Part shown: positions 1 through 8,293 of the stretch, one piece after another
Layout: every line of letters starts with the position of its first letter
Position numbering within the stretch: position 1 is the first letter of the stretch
Assembly: GCF_014656395.1 (NCBI RefSeq)
Contig: NZ_BNCI01000001.1
Location: forward strand, 620,001-684,000
Length of the DNA stretch: 64,000 bases
Direction: 5' to 3'
Source: Kordiimonas sediminis
GTDB lineage: Bacteria > Pseudomonadota > Alphaproteobacteria > Sphingomonadales > Kordiimonadaceae
Program-made: the position numbers and the translations under genes
Notes under the pieces: generated by a model
Database searches by the model: none
Seen by the model: only the letters and a program-made list of their open reading frames with translations
What the model was told of the DNA's origin: nothing

Positions 1-55
1 TGGCTGCAATTTGATGTTCCTCATTTAAACAGGGAATCTGGATGATCAGCTTCAC
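1..55 (-). CDS. Glycosyltransferase family 2, N-terminus only (cut by window edge)
   Basis: Only the first 18 codons lie in the window. The minus strand reads VKLIIQIPCLNEEHQIAA from a GTG at 55-53, with an AGAGG ribosome site about six bases upstream. The I-Q-I-P-C-L-N-E-E string is the usual start of GT2 enzymes of the dolichyl-phosphate-mannose synthase or ArnC type, which load a sugar onto a polyprenyl phosphate. It is divergent from the GT-C membrane enzyme at 191-1873. That pairing suits a donor-making enzyme next to the enzyme that uses the donor. The rest of the protein lies outside, so its substrate cannot be inferred. Confidence 0.6.
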   Translation of the reverse strand, partial: MKLIIQIPCLNEEHQIAA

Positions 56-190
56 AGCGTACCTCTTCTTCGCGGGATAATTTCTTGCTTTCACCTAAAC
101 ATAACATATTCTATCCATGCAAGGTGATTTACGGCGGTTTTAAATATACTTACGGCATTGGCCGCATGCTGATACAGGGAAACAAAAAAT

Positions 191-1873
191 ATGGTTCAAC
201 GGTTCAGTAGCATTGAGAAATTTCTACTGATTCAAATTGCCTTCATTTTCCTGCTACGGACTCATCTTGCCTTTGTTTTCGAAATTAATTGGGATGAATT
301 TTACTTTTTATCCCATATCTACCAATACCAGCGCGGTGAACTGACCGGCGTCTTTCAGACAAGCTTTGTCCATCTGTTTACATGGTTGCCTTTGGTCGGC
401 AGCAATGAAGTTGATCAAGTCATTCTGGCACGGCTGTTAATGCTGATAGTCAACGGCATTACCGCATACTTTCTATATAAAATTTGCAGATTAGCAGTCT
501 CACGCCCCAGTGCATTGCTTGCAATTGCTCTCTATTTTTCATTTTCTTTTATCTTCCGACACGGCGCCAGTTTTCGAAGTGACCCGATGATTACCTGCTT
601 GCTGATTTCCTCAGTCTGGCTAGTCATTTCACCCGGTAAAACAACGCTTAAACTGATACTGGCAGGAGCGCTGATTGGCCTGGCAGGGTCCTTTAACATT
701 AAGTCAGTGCTTTATGCGCCCCTGTTTGGAGTTTATTATCTGTACAATTTTCTGCGGGCTAAAGACAAAACTACAATACTAAGCACGATCAAAGAAGCAA
801 CGGGCCTTCTCCTGATCGCAGCAGGCAGCTTTGTAATGATCTACATTTTTCACAAAGCAACATTGCCGACCGATGGTTCCGCTACGCAGTATATAACTGG
901 CGCTGCGTCAAAAACATTCTCCGTGGATATTTTCCCTCAGCCATATCACTTAAACAATGCCTTTGTTGGGAACTTAATCTTTATAGTGATACTGTGTCTG
1001 GGGGCTGGCTATTCTGTCATAATTACCAAAGATCACGTTCCCTGTGATGCAAAACCCTCTTTACATCCTTTTGTCGGTTTAGGGTTCTGTTTAGTATTGC
1101 TGTCATTAATCTTTTATCGAAACAGTTTTCCTTATTTTTATCTCTTTGCACTTGCGCCATGTATTGTTGTCCTTGCACTCGGCGTAAGACTGCTCGAATC
1201 TAGTCGGTTCAAAACTATATACGCATTGGTAGTTTGTTTACCTGCAATAATGGCTACCATACTCTACAACAATATCTTCCACCAGACCAACACCAACCAG
1301 AAGCTCTATTTATCTGTAATTCATAAGACATTCCCTGAGCCTGTCTCCTATTTTGACCGCTCTACCATGGTAGCTTCCTTCCCCAAAAAAGGCTTCTTTA
1401 TGAGCACCTGGGGCATTGAAAATTACGTTGAAAACAGAATTCCTGTATTCAAAAATATCGTTGAATTAGAAGCCCCTGCATTTCTGCTGGAAAACAGCCC
1501 ATTACTTAGCCTCGACGAAAGTGAAAACACCTACCTGGTGTCTCTTCTTGCTACGGACCAGCACATACTTAATGAAAACTACCTTCCTTTTTGGGGAAGG
1601 CTTCGTGTTCTCGGGAAATCAGTAACATTATCAAATGAAGACTCCCCGGTATCCTTTCAGATTTTCCGGGAAGGGCATTATACTAACAAAGATATAGCAC
1701 CTGTCATCATCAATGAACAGACAGTCATGCCGGGAGAGGCTCTCTATTTAACCAAAGGCGTCCATACAGCACGCAGTACGCTGGCTGATCAACACCTACG
1801 GCTATTATGGGGGGAAAACCTGTCTACGCCAATCCAACCAGCACCCGACGGTCCAATCTTCACAAAATTTTAG
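191..1873 (+). CDS. GT-C (ArnT/PMT-like) membrane glycosyltransferase
   Basis: 560 residues with a chain of hydrophobic segments over about residues 10-360, then a soluble C-terminal part of about 190 residues. An N-terminal loop holds N-W-D-E (about residues 33-36), an acidic pair in the first periplasmic loop as in ArnT and PMT family enzymes, followed by F-R-S-D near residue 130. Such proteins move a sugar from a polyprenyl-phosphate donor to lipid, glycan or protein on the periplasmic side. A GT2 gene that could make the donor starts divergently 136 bases away. The acceptor is unknown. Codon use is more AT-rich than in the ccm genes downstream, as is common for surface polysaccharide genes. 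Confidence 0.7.
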   Translation: MVQRFSSIEKFLLIQIAFIFLLRTHLAFVFEINWDEFYFLSHIYQYQRGELTGVFQTSFVHLFTWLPLVGSNEVDQVILARLLMLIVNGITAYFLYKICRLAVSRPSALLAIALYFSFSFIFRHGASFRSDPMITCLLISSVWLVISPGKTTLKLILAGALIGLAGSFNIKSVLYAPLFGVYYLYNFLRAKDKTTILSTIKEATGLLLIAAGSFVMIYIFHKATLPTDGSATQYITGAASKTFSVDIFPQPYHLNNAFVGNLIFIVILCLGAGYSVIITKDHVPCDAKPSLHPFVGLGFCLVLLSLIFYRNSFPYFYLFALAPCIVVLALGVRLLESSRFKTIYALVVCLPAIMATILYNNIFHQTNTNQKLYLSVIHKTFPEPVSYFDRSTMVASFPKKGFFMSTWGIENYVENRIPVFKNIVELEAPAFLLENSPLLSLDESENTYLVSLLATDQHILNENYLPFWGRLRVLGKSVTLSNEDSPVSFQIFREGHYTNKDIAPVIINEQTVMPGEALYLTKGVHTARSTLADQHLRLLWGENLSTPIQPAPDGPIFTKF

Positions 1874-1890
1874 ATGTGATGTTGAATTGA

Positions 1891-2430
1891 TTACCTGCAA
1901 GCGCGTGTGATGGCGTTATAGGCAGCCGTAAAACCGGACAGGCTATATTTATCCGTGGTTTCTGTCCCGCGGCCAGACACACCCTTGATAACCATATTAT
2001 TGCCCCGTTTCATCGCAGCAATCAAACGGGCATCATCCTGCGCGTCATACGCCCAGGCACCACTTCCTTCTGTAAAAAGCTTTAAATCTGCCTTGCCGTC
2101 AACACTGAGTGCGACCTGGCTGTCCTGACGCAAAGGGTAGCCCATCACGGCATTCACTTCACCGGTTACACCGTACGAAGGCCGGTGTGTCACCATCAGA
2201 TAGATATCTCCGCGGCGTACATTCTTTTTGCTGGCGGACCAGCTTTTTGGCATCGAAATCATGTAACAGGTTTTGCGCTTCTGGGCGTCCACACTTACAA
2301 GCGCATCCCAATCACGAAAGCTACCTATCAGGTCCCGTTTGTCGCGTGCAGCAGCACTGGTTGCGAGAACCGCAGCGCCAACAACCATGAAACCAGCCTG
2401 TTTTAGAATGTTTTTGATACCTTTACTCAC
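1891..2430 (-). CDS. IalB-family periplasmic protein
   Basis: 179 residues. The N-terminus is a signal peptide (basic start, hydrophobic core about residues 12-26, cut near A-A-A-R). The body matches the invasion-associated locus B family common in alphaproteobacteria: a F-R-D-W-D segment near residue 37, a single K-T-C-Y-M-I strand, and a terminal cysteine in I-T-R-A-C-R. The two cysteines could form a disulfide. The GTG start overlaps the stop of the upstream RNA methyltransferase by eight bases, so it is probably the last gene of that operon. In Bartonella the family is linked to red-cell invasion. In a free-living bacterium its role is unknown. Confidence 0.75.
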   Translation of the reverse strand: MSKGIKNILKQAGFMVVGAAVLATSAAARDKRDLIGSFRDWDALVSVDAQKRKTCYMISMPKSWSASKKNVRRGDIYLMVTHRPSYGVTGEVNAVMGYPLRQDSQVALSVDGKADLKLFTEGSGAWAYDAQDDARLIAAMKRGNNMVIKGVSGRGTETTDKYSLSGFTAAYNAITRACR

Positions 2431-3019
2431 TTGTCTCGCCTTTATTTCGTGCCAATTGCTTTTCCCGGCGCTGAAGCCGGGATATCGGTTTGCCGTGTAT
2501 ATGCTCTTCCACCGGATCGGGCTGACGGCCAGCCATCACCGGGCGTTCAGGAAACTTCCCCAAAACCCGCATGCGGTCATACATTACTATAGCGCCTGCA
2601 GTTGCTACGTTAAGAGAGAATTTTGACGGGATTTTGATCATATGGTCACACCGGTCCGCCATTTCCTCGCTCAATGAGGTGCGCTCTCCTCCCAAAACAT
2701 AGACCGCCTGCATAGGATGCCGGAAACTGGGCAGATCAATCGCATCGTCTGTGATCTCAACCCCCACCAAGCGGCATCCCTTAGGTACCAGAAGGTCATC
2801 CACTGTCTCAAAATTATAAAAGGGAATTTGTTCATGACTTTTTGCCGTATTGGCAAAGTCTTTCGTGATGATCTGGCCGGTCAATACTTCCCGCTTCGGG
2901 TTCACAGCAAAGGCAAAGGATGCCCCAAACGCATGCGCGGTCCTGACAAGATTACCGACATTGCCCTTCTTTGACACGCCGTCAATCCCAACTCCGAAAT
3001 ACCCTCGCATTTCCACCAT
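2423..3019 (-). CDS. SpoU/TrmH-family RNA 2'-O-methyltransferase
   Basis: 198 residues with the SPOUT fold motifs: an early N-V-G-N-L-V-R-T (motif 1), L-G-G-E-R-T-S-L-S (motif 2), and I-P-S-K-F-S-L-N-V-A-T-A (motif 3), where the trefoil knot binds S-adenosylmethionine. It should methylate a ribose 2'-OH in tRNA or rRNA. I place the start at 3019, where ATG overlaps the stop of the MFS gene by one base (TAATG), rather than further upstream inside that gene. A basic tail follows the catalytic domain. The exact target nucleotide cannot be told from the sequence. Confidence 0.85.
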   Translation of the reverse strand: MVEMRGYFGVGIDGVSKKGNVGNLVRTAHAFGASFAFAVNPKREVLTGQIITKDFANTAKSHEQIPFYNFETVDDLLVPKGCRLVGVEITDDAIDLPSFRHPMQAVYVLGGERTSLSEEMADRCDHMIKIPSKFSLNVATAGAIVMYDRMRVLGKFPERPVMAGRQPDPVEEHIHGKPISRLQRREKQLARNKGETSE

Positions 3020-4311
3020 TATACTGCCTTTTCCGTTAATGCCGTAACGCGTTTCGCGTCCGGGTGAACCATACATATCAGACAGATAGCAAATATCGAC
3101 AATCCTGCAATCACGAAAACTGCTTCGATCCACCATTCCAGCATAAGGCCAACGACCAGATTAGCAACCGGGACCAGCCCGACAGATAAAAACATCAGGA
3201 TCGACATAACCCGGCCCATCAGTTTTTCCGGGGTGATTGTTTGTATCCAGGTTACGATAAACACCCACACCCAGTTATCCCCAATCCCCGCAATGAAGAA
3301 CAAAATCATCGGCGGCACCACAGAATAAAACAAAACCACACTGGCAACTGTCAAGCCGGAGAAAGCCCACAGCGCAAAGGCTATTCTAATCAGCTTCTCA
3401 GGTTTTGGTCCCCGTGTCAGGACGGCTAATACACCACCGATCAGAGCACCGGCACCATATGCCATTAACTCCAGTGCATAAATTAAAGCGCCCTCTTCAA
3501 ACCGGTCCTGCGCCAGTACCGGCAGGCCAACAAAAACCGGTGCCAGAAAGAAAAAATCCAGTCCAATGGTCCCAATAAAAATAAGCCTGAGCGCCGGGGT
3601 CTGCCATACAAAGGCAACCCCCTCCTTCAACGACTGAACAACCGATTGCCCCGTAGGCTCCGGGTCCCTCAGGCTCCGTGCTTTTGTGAACAGCAGGCTG
3701 ATGCAGGACACAAAGAACGTAACAGCATCAAAAATCAAAGCATTTGCGATGCCGCCAAACGTATCGTCTGTTTTTGTCACCGTTTCTTCTGATACACCGT
3801 GGACCGTATCAAGACTGAACTCCCCCGCAATCAATAATCCGGCAATCAGGGGCCCAAACACGATCGAAATCTGATAGCTGATTTGCACAAGCCCGTTACC
3901 GTCCTTCAGTTGCGAGGCGGGCAATACACTGGGCAGTACGGCATTGGCGGCTGGGAAATAAAAGGCATCGGCAAGGCCAAATGCGAAAGCAAATAAAAAC
4001 ACATGCATGACAGTCGCCATGCCGTATAGCAATAGAACGGCCAGAATAAGCACGATCACAAGCCGCACAAGGTTACAGACCATCATAACCTGTCGCGGGC
4101 TTGATTTATCAACCAGCACGCCGCCCGTCAGCATGAAGACCGCCCGCGGCAAACCCTGGGTGGCAAACACAAGCCCCATTAAGGCCGGGCTGCCGGTCAG
4201 CGTCAGCACCAACCACGGAAATGCAATAATCGATACATGGTCCCCTACGGCTGAAATAAAATTCCCGACCCAGAAGACCAGAAAATTACGATCTTTAAAC
4301 AGTTGAAACAT
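3019..4311 (-). CDS. MFS transporter (EntS/MFS_3-like exporter)
   Basis: 430 residues with about twelve transmembrane helices. The N-terminus (F-K-D-R-N-F-L-V-F-W, then G-D-H-V) and the loop G-G-V-L-V-D-K-S-S-P-R-Q-V between helices 2 and 3 match the MFS_3 group that includes the enterobactin exporter EntS and many macrolide or drug exporters. It probably exports a small molecule using the proton gradient. It overlaps the downstream RNA methyltransferase gene, so the two are co-transcribed, although no functional link is evident. The substrate is unknown. Confidence 0.8.
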   Translation of the reverse strand: MFQLFKDRNFLVFWVGNFISAVGDHVSIIAFPWLVLTLTGSPALMGLVFATQGLPRAVFMLTGGVLVDKSSPRQVMMVCNLVRLVIVLILAVLLLYGMATVMHVFLFAFAFGLADAFYFPAANAVLPSVLPASQLKDGNGLVQISYQISIVFGPLIAGLLIAGEFSLDTVHGVSEETVTKTDDTFGGIANALIFDAVTFFVSCISLLFTKARSLRDPEPTGQSVVQSLKEGVAFVWQTPALRLIFIGTIGLDFFFLAPVFVGLPVLAQDRFEEGALIYALELMAYGAGALIGGVLAVLTRGPKPEKLIRIAFALWAFSGLTVASVVLFYSVVPPMILFFIAGIGDNWVWVFIVTWIQTITPEKLMGRVMSILMFLSVGLVPVANLVVGLMLEWWIEAVFVIAGLSIFAICLICMVHPDAKRVTALTEKAV

Positions 4312-4397
4312 AAAAAGCCTGACTACATAGAGGGATTTCTGCTATCTATCCCCATGCTGATCAAAAGCGCAAGCCCGACGATAAGGATTACAACCCA

Positions 4398-5024
4398 GTG
4401 AAAGATTCTCAGACGACACCAGAAACACCCGATACTGCCTCCGCTCAGGACCTGCAAAAACAGCCTTCCTGGGTTAAACTGGCGCTCGAATTTGGTCCGT
4501 TGATTATCTTTTTCCTCAGCTTCAAGTTCGGGGATATTTTCATCGCAACCGGCATCTTTATGGTGACAATGATCATCTCTATCCTGATTACGAAAAAGCT
4601 CCACGGGCATGTGTCGCTGATCCAGAAGCTGACCTTCGTTGTGGTGATGATCATGGGCGGCCTTACCATTTATCTACAGGACGAAACTTTCACCAAAATG
4701 AAGCTGACCATCATCAATGGTATCTTTGCCTCTATCCTGCTGATCGGGCTTTTACGCGGACGCCTGTACCTGAAAATGGTAATGGAAATGGCCTTTGAAA
4801 TGGATGATGCCGGCTGGAAAACATTTACCAAACGATATGTTGGTTTCCTGATCGTCATGGCCGTGATTAATGAAGTGATCTGGCGCACACAAAGCACAGA
4901 TTTCTGGGTTAACTTCAAGACATTCGGCTATATGGGGCTGACTTTTATTTTCATGTTCGCCCAAATGCCCTTATTCATGAAATATATCAATGAAGAAGAC
5001 AAAGACGAACAGGCGTCAGACTAA
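4398..5024 (+). CDS. yciB: YciB/IspZ inner-membrane septation protein
   Basis: 208 residues with about five hydrophobic helices. The family hallmarks are E-F-G-P-L-I-I-F-F near residue 32, an L-R-G-R-L-Y-L-K segment, a W-K-T-F-T-K-R segment and an N-E-V-I-W-R motif. YciB is an inner-membrane protein that affects cell-envelope and septum synthesis. The start is a GTG at 4398 with an AAGGA site about ten bases upstream. The acidic C-terminus ends at 5024, 38 bases from the convergent Nudix gene, and I see no clear terminator between them. Confidence 0.88.
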   Translation: MKDSQTTPETPDTASAQDLQKQPSWVKLALEFGPLIIFFLSFKFGDIFIATGIFMVTMIISILITKKLHGHVSLIQKLTFVVVMIMGGLTIYLQDETFTKMKLTIINGIFASILLIGLLRGRLYLKMVMEMAFEMDDAGWKTFTKRYVGFLIVMAVINEVIWRTQSTDFWVNFKTFGYMGLTFIFMFAQMPLFMKYINEEDKDEQASD

Positions 5025-5062
5025 CAAAAGTACCGGCATATACTGCTCTATGGTTCCGTATA

Positions 5063-5602
5063 TTAAACGTCTGCCCACTCAGCAGGGTTGGTGAAAGGTG
5101 CAAATCCTGCCTTGCCTTCCACTTCCCGGAAATGACCTAACGCCCAGTGGACGCTTGGGAAAGCAAGGTCATCCCACGGAATTTCTTCCCACGTGAACAG
5201 GCCTACTTCCAGGCTTTCAATTCCGGGTTTGATATCGTCAGACAGTAGTTTTGCCCGGTACATCATATGTACCTGAGAGATACGCTTGACGGTGTAAACC
5301 GCCAAAAGGTCAAGTATTTCGATTGATGCTGTTGCTTCCTCGTACGCTTCCCGCATCGCCCCTTCTGCAGGCGTTTCGTGCACTTCCAAAAACCCGGCAG
5401 GTATGGTCCATTTTCCTTTCCTGGGTTCGATCGACCGGCGGCACAGCAGGATTTTGTCGCCAAATGTCACAACGGACCCCGCAATAATCTTCGGGTTTTG
5501 ATAATTGATGAATCCACATTCGCGGCAAACCAACCGTTCACGGTCATCCCCATCGGGAATAGCCGTACTGAAATTTTCATGCTCATCATGCGGATTTGTC
5601 AT
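5063..5602 (-). CDS. Nudix hydrolase with zinc-ribbon remnant
   Basis: 179 residues. The Nudix box lies around residues 77-99 (G-F-L-E-V-H-E ... R-E-A-Y-E-E) and fits G-x5-E-x7-R-E-x2-E-E, the magnesium-binding helix that cleaves nucleoside diphosphate-X compounds. Before it, [16 protein letters not shown] and Y-Q-N-P-K match the NADH-pyrophosphatase-type zinc ribbon seen in many family members, but only one Cys-x2-Cys pair is present, so the usual four-cysteine site is incomplete. The start at 5602 keeps this region. The upstream extension carries no recognisable domain. The substrate is not predictable beyond a nucleotide derivative. Confidence 0.85.
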   Translation of the reverse strand: MTNPHDEHENFSTAIPDGDDRERLVCRECGFINYQNPKIIAGSVVTFGDKILLCRRSIEPRKGKWTIPAGFLEVHETPAEGAMREAYEEATASIEILDLLAVYTVKRISQVHMMYRAKLLSDDIKPGIESLEVGLFTWEEIPWDDLAFPSVHWALGHFREVEGKAGFAPFTNPAEWADV

Positions 5603-5674
5603 AAGCACCAGTTTGTCGTGGCTTGCCAGCAAGGTCCAGCAAAATCCATCCAACCGATTGATTATAAGTGCATA

Positions 5675-6034
5675 TTATACGCGAATATCGATGATCGAAC
5701 CCAGCGGTACATCCCGGCCATCATCCCGCTGTTGAGACAAACGGCCAAAAGGTGCTTCGCTGGTTCCGGCACCGCCGGTGGTAAAACTGGCGACACGCTT
5801 TTTAGCGTCTTCCACCTCTGCCTGTGACGATAAATCCGTACCGCGTTCTGACTTCGCGGGTGGTTTGGTCTGCCCAAACGGGTCCCGGACGGTATCTGGC
5901 AACTGCCCCCGGGATGCAATATCCTGTGCACGTTGGTCCTGTATTGGCTGCTGCCTGACCTGCTGCCTCTGCTGCTGGTCAAGTTGCGCCTGCAACTGTG
6001 CTTGTAGTGCACCACTATTGTTTTTAACGTCCAT
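5675..6034 (-). CDS. Small glutamine-rich hypothetical protein
   Basis: 119 residues, unrecognised. The first third is glutamine-rich (about residues 10-40, runs of Q with R and A) and may form a coiled coil. The rest is polar, with G/S/T-rich patches and a short hydrophobic end. There is no signal peptide or membrane segment. I chose ATG at 6034 because an AGGG site lies nine bases upstream; the TTG nine bases further upstream is less likely. It sits between the ccm operon and the Nudix gene on the same strand and may be read from either unit. Confidence 0.5.
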   Translation of the reverse strand: MDVKNNSGALQAQLQAQLDQQQRQQVRQQPIQDQRAQDIASRGQLPDTVRDPFGQTKPPAKSERGTDLSSQAEVEDAKKRVASFTTGGAGTSEAPFGRLSQQRDDGRDVPLGSIIDIRV

Positions 6035-6165
6035 AAAGTCCAACCCTGCACAAACAGTTCAGCCAACCGGTAAAACCGGTTTTAGGTGTAATTTCCAGTG
6101 GACGACTTCTTCGAACCGACAGACGGTGTTTTACCGTGTTCATAAGCCTTATCAGAAAAAGGTAA

Positions 6166-7299
6166 CTAATTTATAAAATCTTCATTTGATCGAAGTTTGT
6201 CAAGTAACCTTTCAAGATCCGGCTTGTATTGCGTAGAAACTGTATCAAGCGCATCCGTCAATGCCGCGATTGCTTCGTCCCGCTTTCCAACCTGGACGTA
6301 GGCACGGGATAACATTTCCCAGCCGCGCACATCGTCAGGGTTTTCAGCCAGTCTCGTAGCCAGACGGTCAATCATGCTGGCGATAAATGCCTGCTGGTCC
6401 TCAGGGCTCATTGCCATCACGGCTTCGCGGTCCGCCTCGGACACCTGCGGCAAGCCGCTTGGTGCCTGCGCAATATCCTCACCTTTCAACTGCGCCAGCT
6501 CATTTTGCAGGGTCCGGGCAAGCCCAGACTGCGCATCAGTGCGCTCCAGCAAGTCTGACCAGACCTGAATCGCACCAGCTGTGTTCCCTGTGTCTTTGTA
6601 AAACTGACCCATATAGAAATATGCTGCAGGATGGTCGCCGTGCGCTTTCACCACACCGTCAAGCGCAAGTCTAAGTGCTGGGTGCCACGATCCACTCGCC
6701 ATCACCAGCATTGTCTCCAGACGCTGGACTGCCCACTGTGGCTCTTCTGGTTCCAGTTCCATCAAACGGCCATAGGCTTGTTCGACCGTATGCAAATCTG
6801 CCGCAGCTCGTGCTGATATGGCCAATACTTCCCAGCCGCGCGTGTCGTCAGGATTATCCCGCAAACGGGCCTTTACCTGTGCGATCGCCTCACGAAGGGT
6901 TGGCCCCCCTTCCTGAATAGGTTGATCCGAAAGCGCTATAACAGGCGCAGGAGCAGCCGGGGCGTCATGACTGCCGGTTTGCAGATAAATCCACAAACTG
7001 CCCGCAATACCAACCGCCGTCAGTGCGCCATACAGCATAATCCCTGCGCGGGAACTGCTTTGACTGGAAGTGTTTTCTGCAACCGCTGCATCAAGCCGCA
7101 AGATACGACGTTCGATCTCAAGCCGTGCAGAATGGGCCTGATCCTTATCGATCAAACCGTTCGACAGATCACTTTCAAGTTCCCGTAACTGGTCTTTATA
7201 CAGCGTCAGCGAACTTTGCGTACGTCTGCGCATTCTCGGCGGCAACAGGACTGCCGCAATGAAAACCAGCGATAGAACAGCCAGAACACCCCAGATCAT
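6166..7299 (-). CDS. ccmI: CcmI, cytochrome c maturation TPR protein
   Basis: 377 residues. Two N-terminal membrane helices (about residues 3-20 and 85-105) flank a cytoplasmic loop with Y-K-D-Q-L-R-E-L-E-S-D-L and I-E-R-R-I-L-R-L, the usual CcmI pattern. A periplasmic part with TPR repeats follows, including two G-W-E-(V/M)-L units. CcmI presents apocytochrome c to the CcmFH haem lyase. The ATG overlaps the ccmH stop (ATGA), so the genes are translationally coupled. It is the last gene of the ccm operon. Confidence 0.92.
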   Translation of the reverse strand: MIWGVLAVLSLVFIAAVLLPPRMRRRTQSSLTLYKDQLRELESDLSNGLIDKDQAHSARLEIERRILRLDAAVAENTSSQSSSRAGIMLYGALTAVGIAGSLWIYLQTGSHDAPAAPAPVIALSDQPIQEGGPTLREAIAQVKARLRDNPDDTRGWEVLAISARAAADLHTVEQAYGRLMELEPEEPQWAVQRLETMLVMASGSWHPALRLALDGVVKAHGDHPAAYFYMGQFYKDTGNTAGAIQVWSDLLERTDAQSGLARTLQNELAQLKGEDIAQAPSGLPQVSEADREAVMAMSPEDQQAFIASMIDRLATRLAENPDDVRGWEMLSRAYVQVGKRDEAIAALTDALDTVSTQYKPDLERLLDKLRSNEDFIN

Positions 7300-7769
7300 T
7301 TAGTTTCGTCCTTTTCCAGAAGTGCTTTCAACCGTTCTTGTTCTTCTGCCGTTAAATCCGACACACCCTTTTGGGCGCTACCCTGCCGTGACCGCATGAT
7401 CAGCATGACCGCAACAATAATCAAAAACAGGGCAGGTGATCCCCACAGAAAAATTGTCCCTGCCCGCAGTGGGGGCTTCAGCAGAACCCAGTCACCGTAC
7501 CGGGCCACAAGAAACGCCTTCACCTCGTCTGGCGACTTCCCGGCACCAATCTGTTCCCGGATAATAACGCGCAAATCTTTTGCAAGATCAGCGTTAGAGT
7601 CCTCGATAGACTGGTTTTGACAAACCAGACACCGCACCTCTTTCATCAGGTCCCGCGCAAGCTGTTCCCGCGCCGGGTCTGGCAGTTTTTCTTCGTCCAC
7701 TGCAACGGAAAGAGCAGGCGCAGCAACCACAAAAACCAACAACACAAAGGAAATCAGGGACCGTATCAT
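7296..7769 (-). CDS. ccmH: CcmH (CycL), apocytochrome c thiol reductase
   Basis: 157 residues: signal peptide, then a periplasmic three-helix domain with the redox motif R-C-L-V-C-Q-N-Q-S-I (about residues 46-55), then a membrane helix near residues 105-125 and a short charged tail. CcmH reduces the CXXCH cysteines of apocytochrome c and works with CcmF and CcmI. It overlaps ccmG upstream and ccmI downstream by four bases each. The length matches the short alphaproteobacterial form that lacks the fused TPR domain, which is encoded here by ccmI. Confidence 0.93.
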   Translation of the reverse strand: MIRSLISFVLLVFVVAAPALSVAVDEEKLPDPAREQLARDLMKEVRCLVCQNQSIEDSNADLAKDLRVIIREQIGAGKSPDEVKAFLVARYGDWVLLKPPLRAGTIFLWGSPALFLIIVAVMLIMRSRQGSAQKGVSDLTAEEQERLKALLEKDETK

Positions 7770-8293
7770 CTGGCTTTCTCCAGCTCGGGCAGGATTTTAT
7801 CCTCAACTGCCGTCCCGATCACCGGACCCCAATGCCGATAACGAATAACGCCGTCACCATCAATGACAAAAGTTTCAGGGACACCGGTGACACCAAAATC
7901 AATCCCGACAATCCCGGACAGGTCTGCCCCCGTTTGCACATAGGGGTTACCCAACTCTTCCAGAAATGCTCTGGATGCTGTGACCTTGTCTTTATAAGCA
8001 ATCCCGTACACAGGCACCTTATAGGTTTCCGCCAGTTTCATAAGGTTTTCATGTTCCGCACGGCACGGCACGCACCAACTGGCAAAGAAATTGACAATAA
8101 TCGGATCGCCCGTTGCCAGGGCAGTATTGGACAGGCCCTCTTGTCCCTCAATGACGCTTTCAAGATCAAAAGCCGGCGCTTCCTTCCCAATCAACACACT
8201 TTTCAATTCCTGTGGGTTTCTGTCACCACCCATCATGGCCGCGAACAAAACCACAAGAAATACAACAATCAATAAGGGGACAAATCTATTCAT
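7766..8293 (-). CDS. ccmG: CcmG (DsbE) thiol:disulfide oxidoreductase
   Basis: 175 residues: an N-terminal membrane anchor (about residues 3-22), then a thioredoxin domain with F-F-A-S-W-C-V-P-C, the W-C-x-P-C active site of CcmG, and the cis-proline loop G-V-P-E-T-F. The acidic G-I-A-Y-K-D-K segment is also typical. It passes electrons from CcdA or DsbD to CcmH and apocytochrome c. The ATG at 8293 overlaps the ccmF stop by four bases, which decides the start against longer upstream possibilities. Confidence 0.93.
   Translation of the reverse strand: MNRFVPLLIVVFLVVLFAAMMGGDRNPQELKSVLIGKEAPAFDLESVIEGQEGLSNTALATGDPIIVNFFASWCVPCRAEHENLMKLAETYKVPVYGIAYKDKVTASRAFLEELGNPYVQTGADLSGIVGIDFGVTGVPETFVIDGDGVIRYRHWGPVIGTAVEDKILPELEKAR

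Noticed and set aside
4323-4610. Minus-strand frame overlapping the start of yciB
   Set aside because: It runs antisense to a well-supported gene and has no domain.
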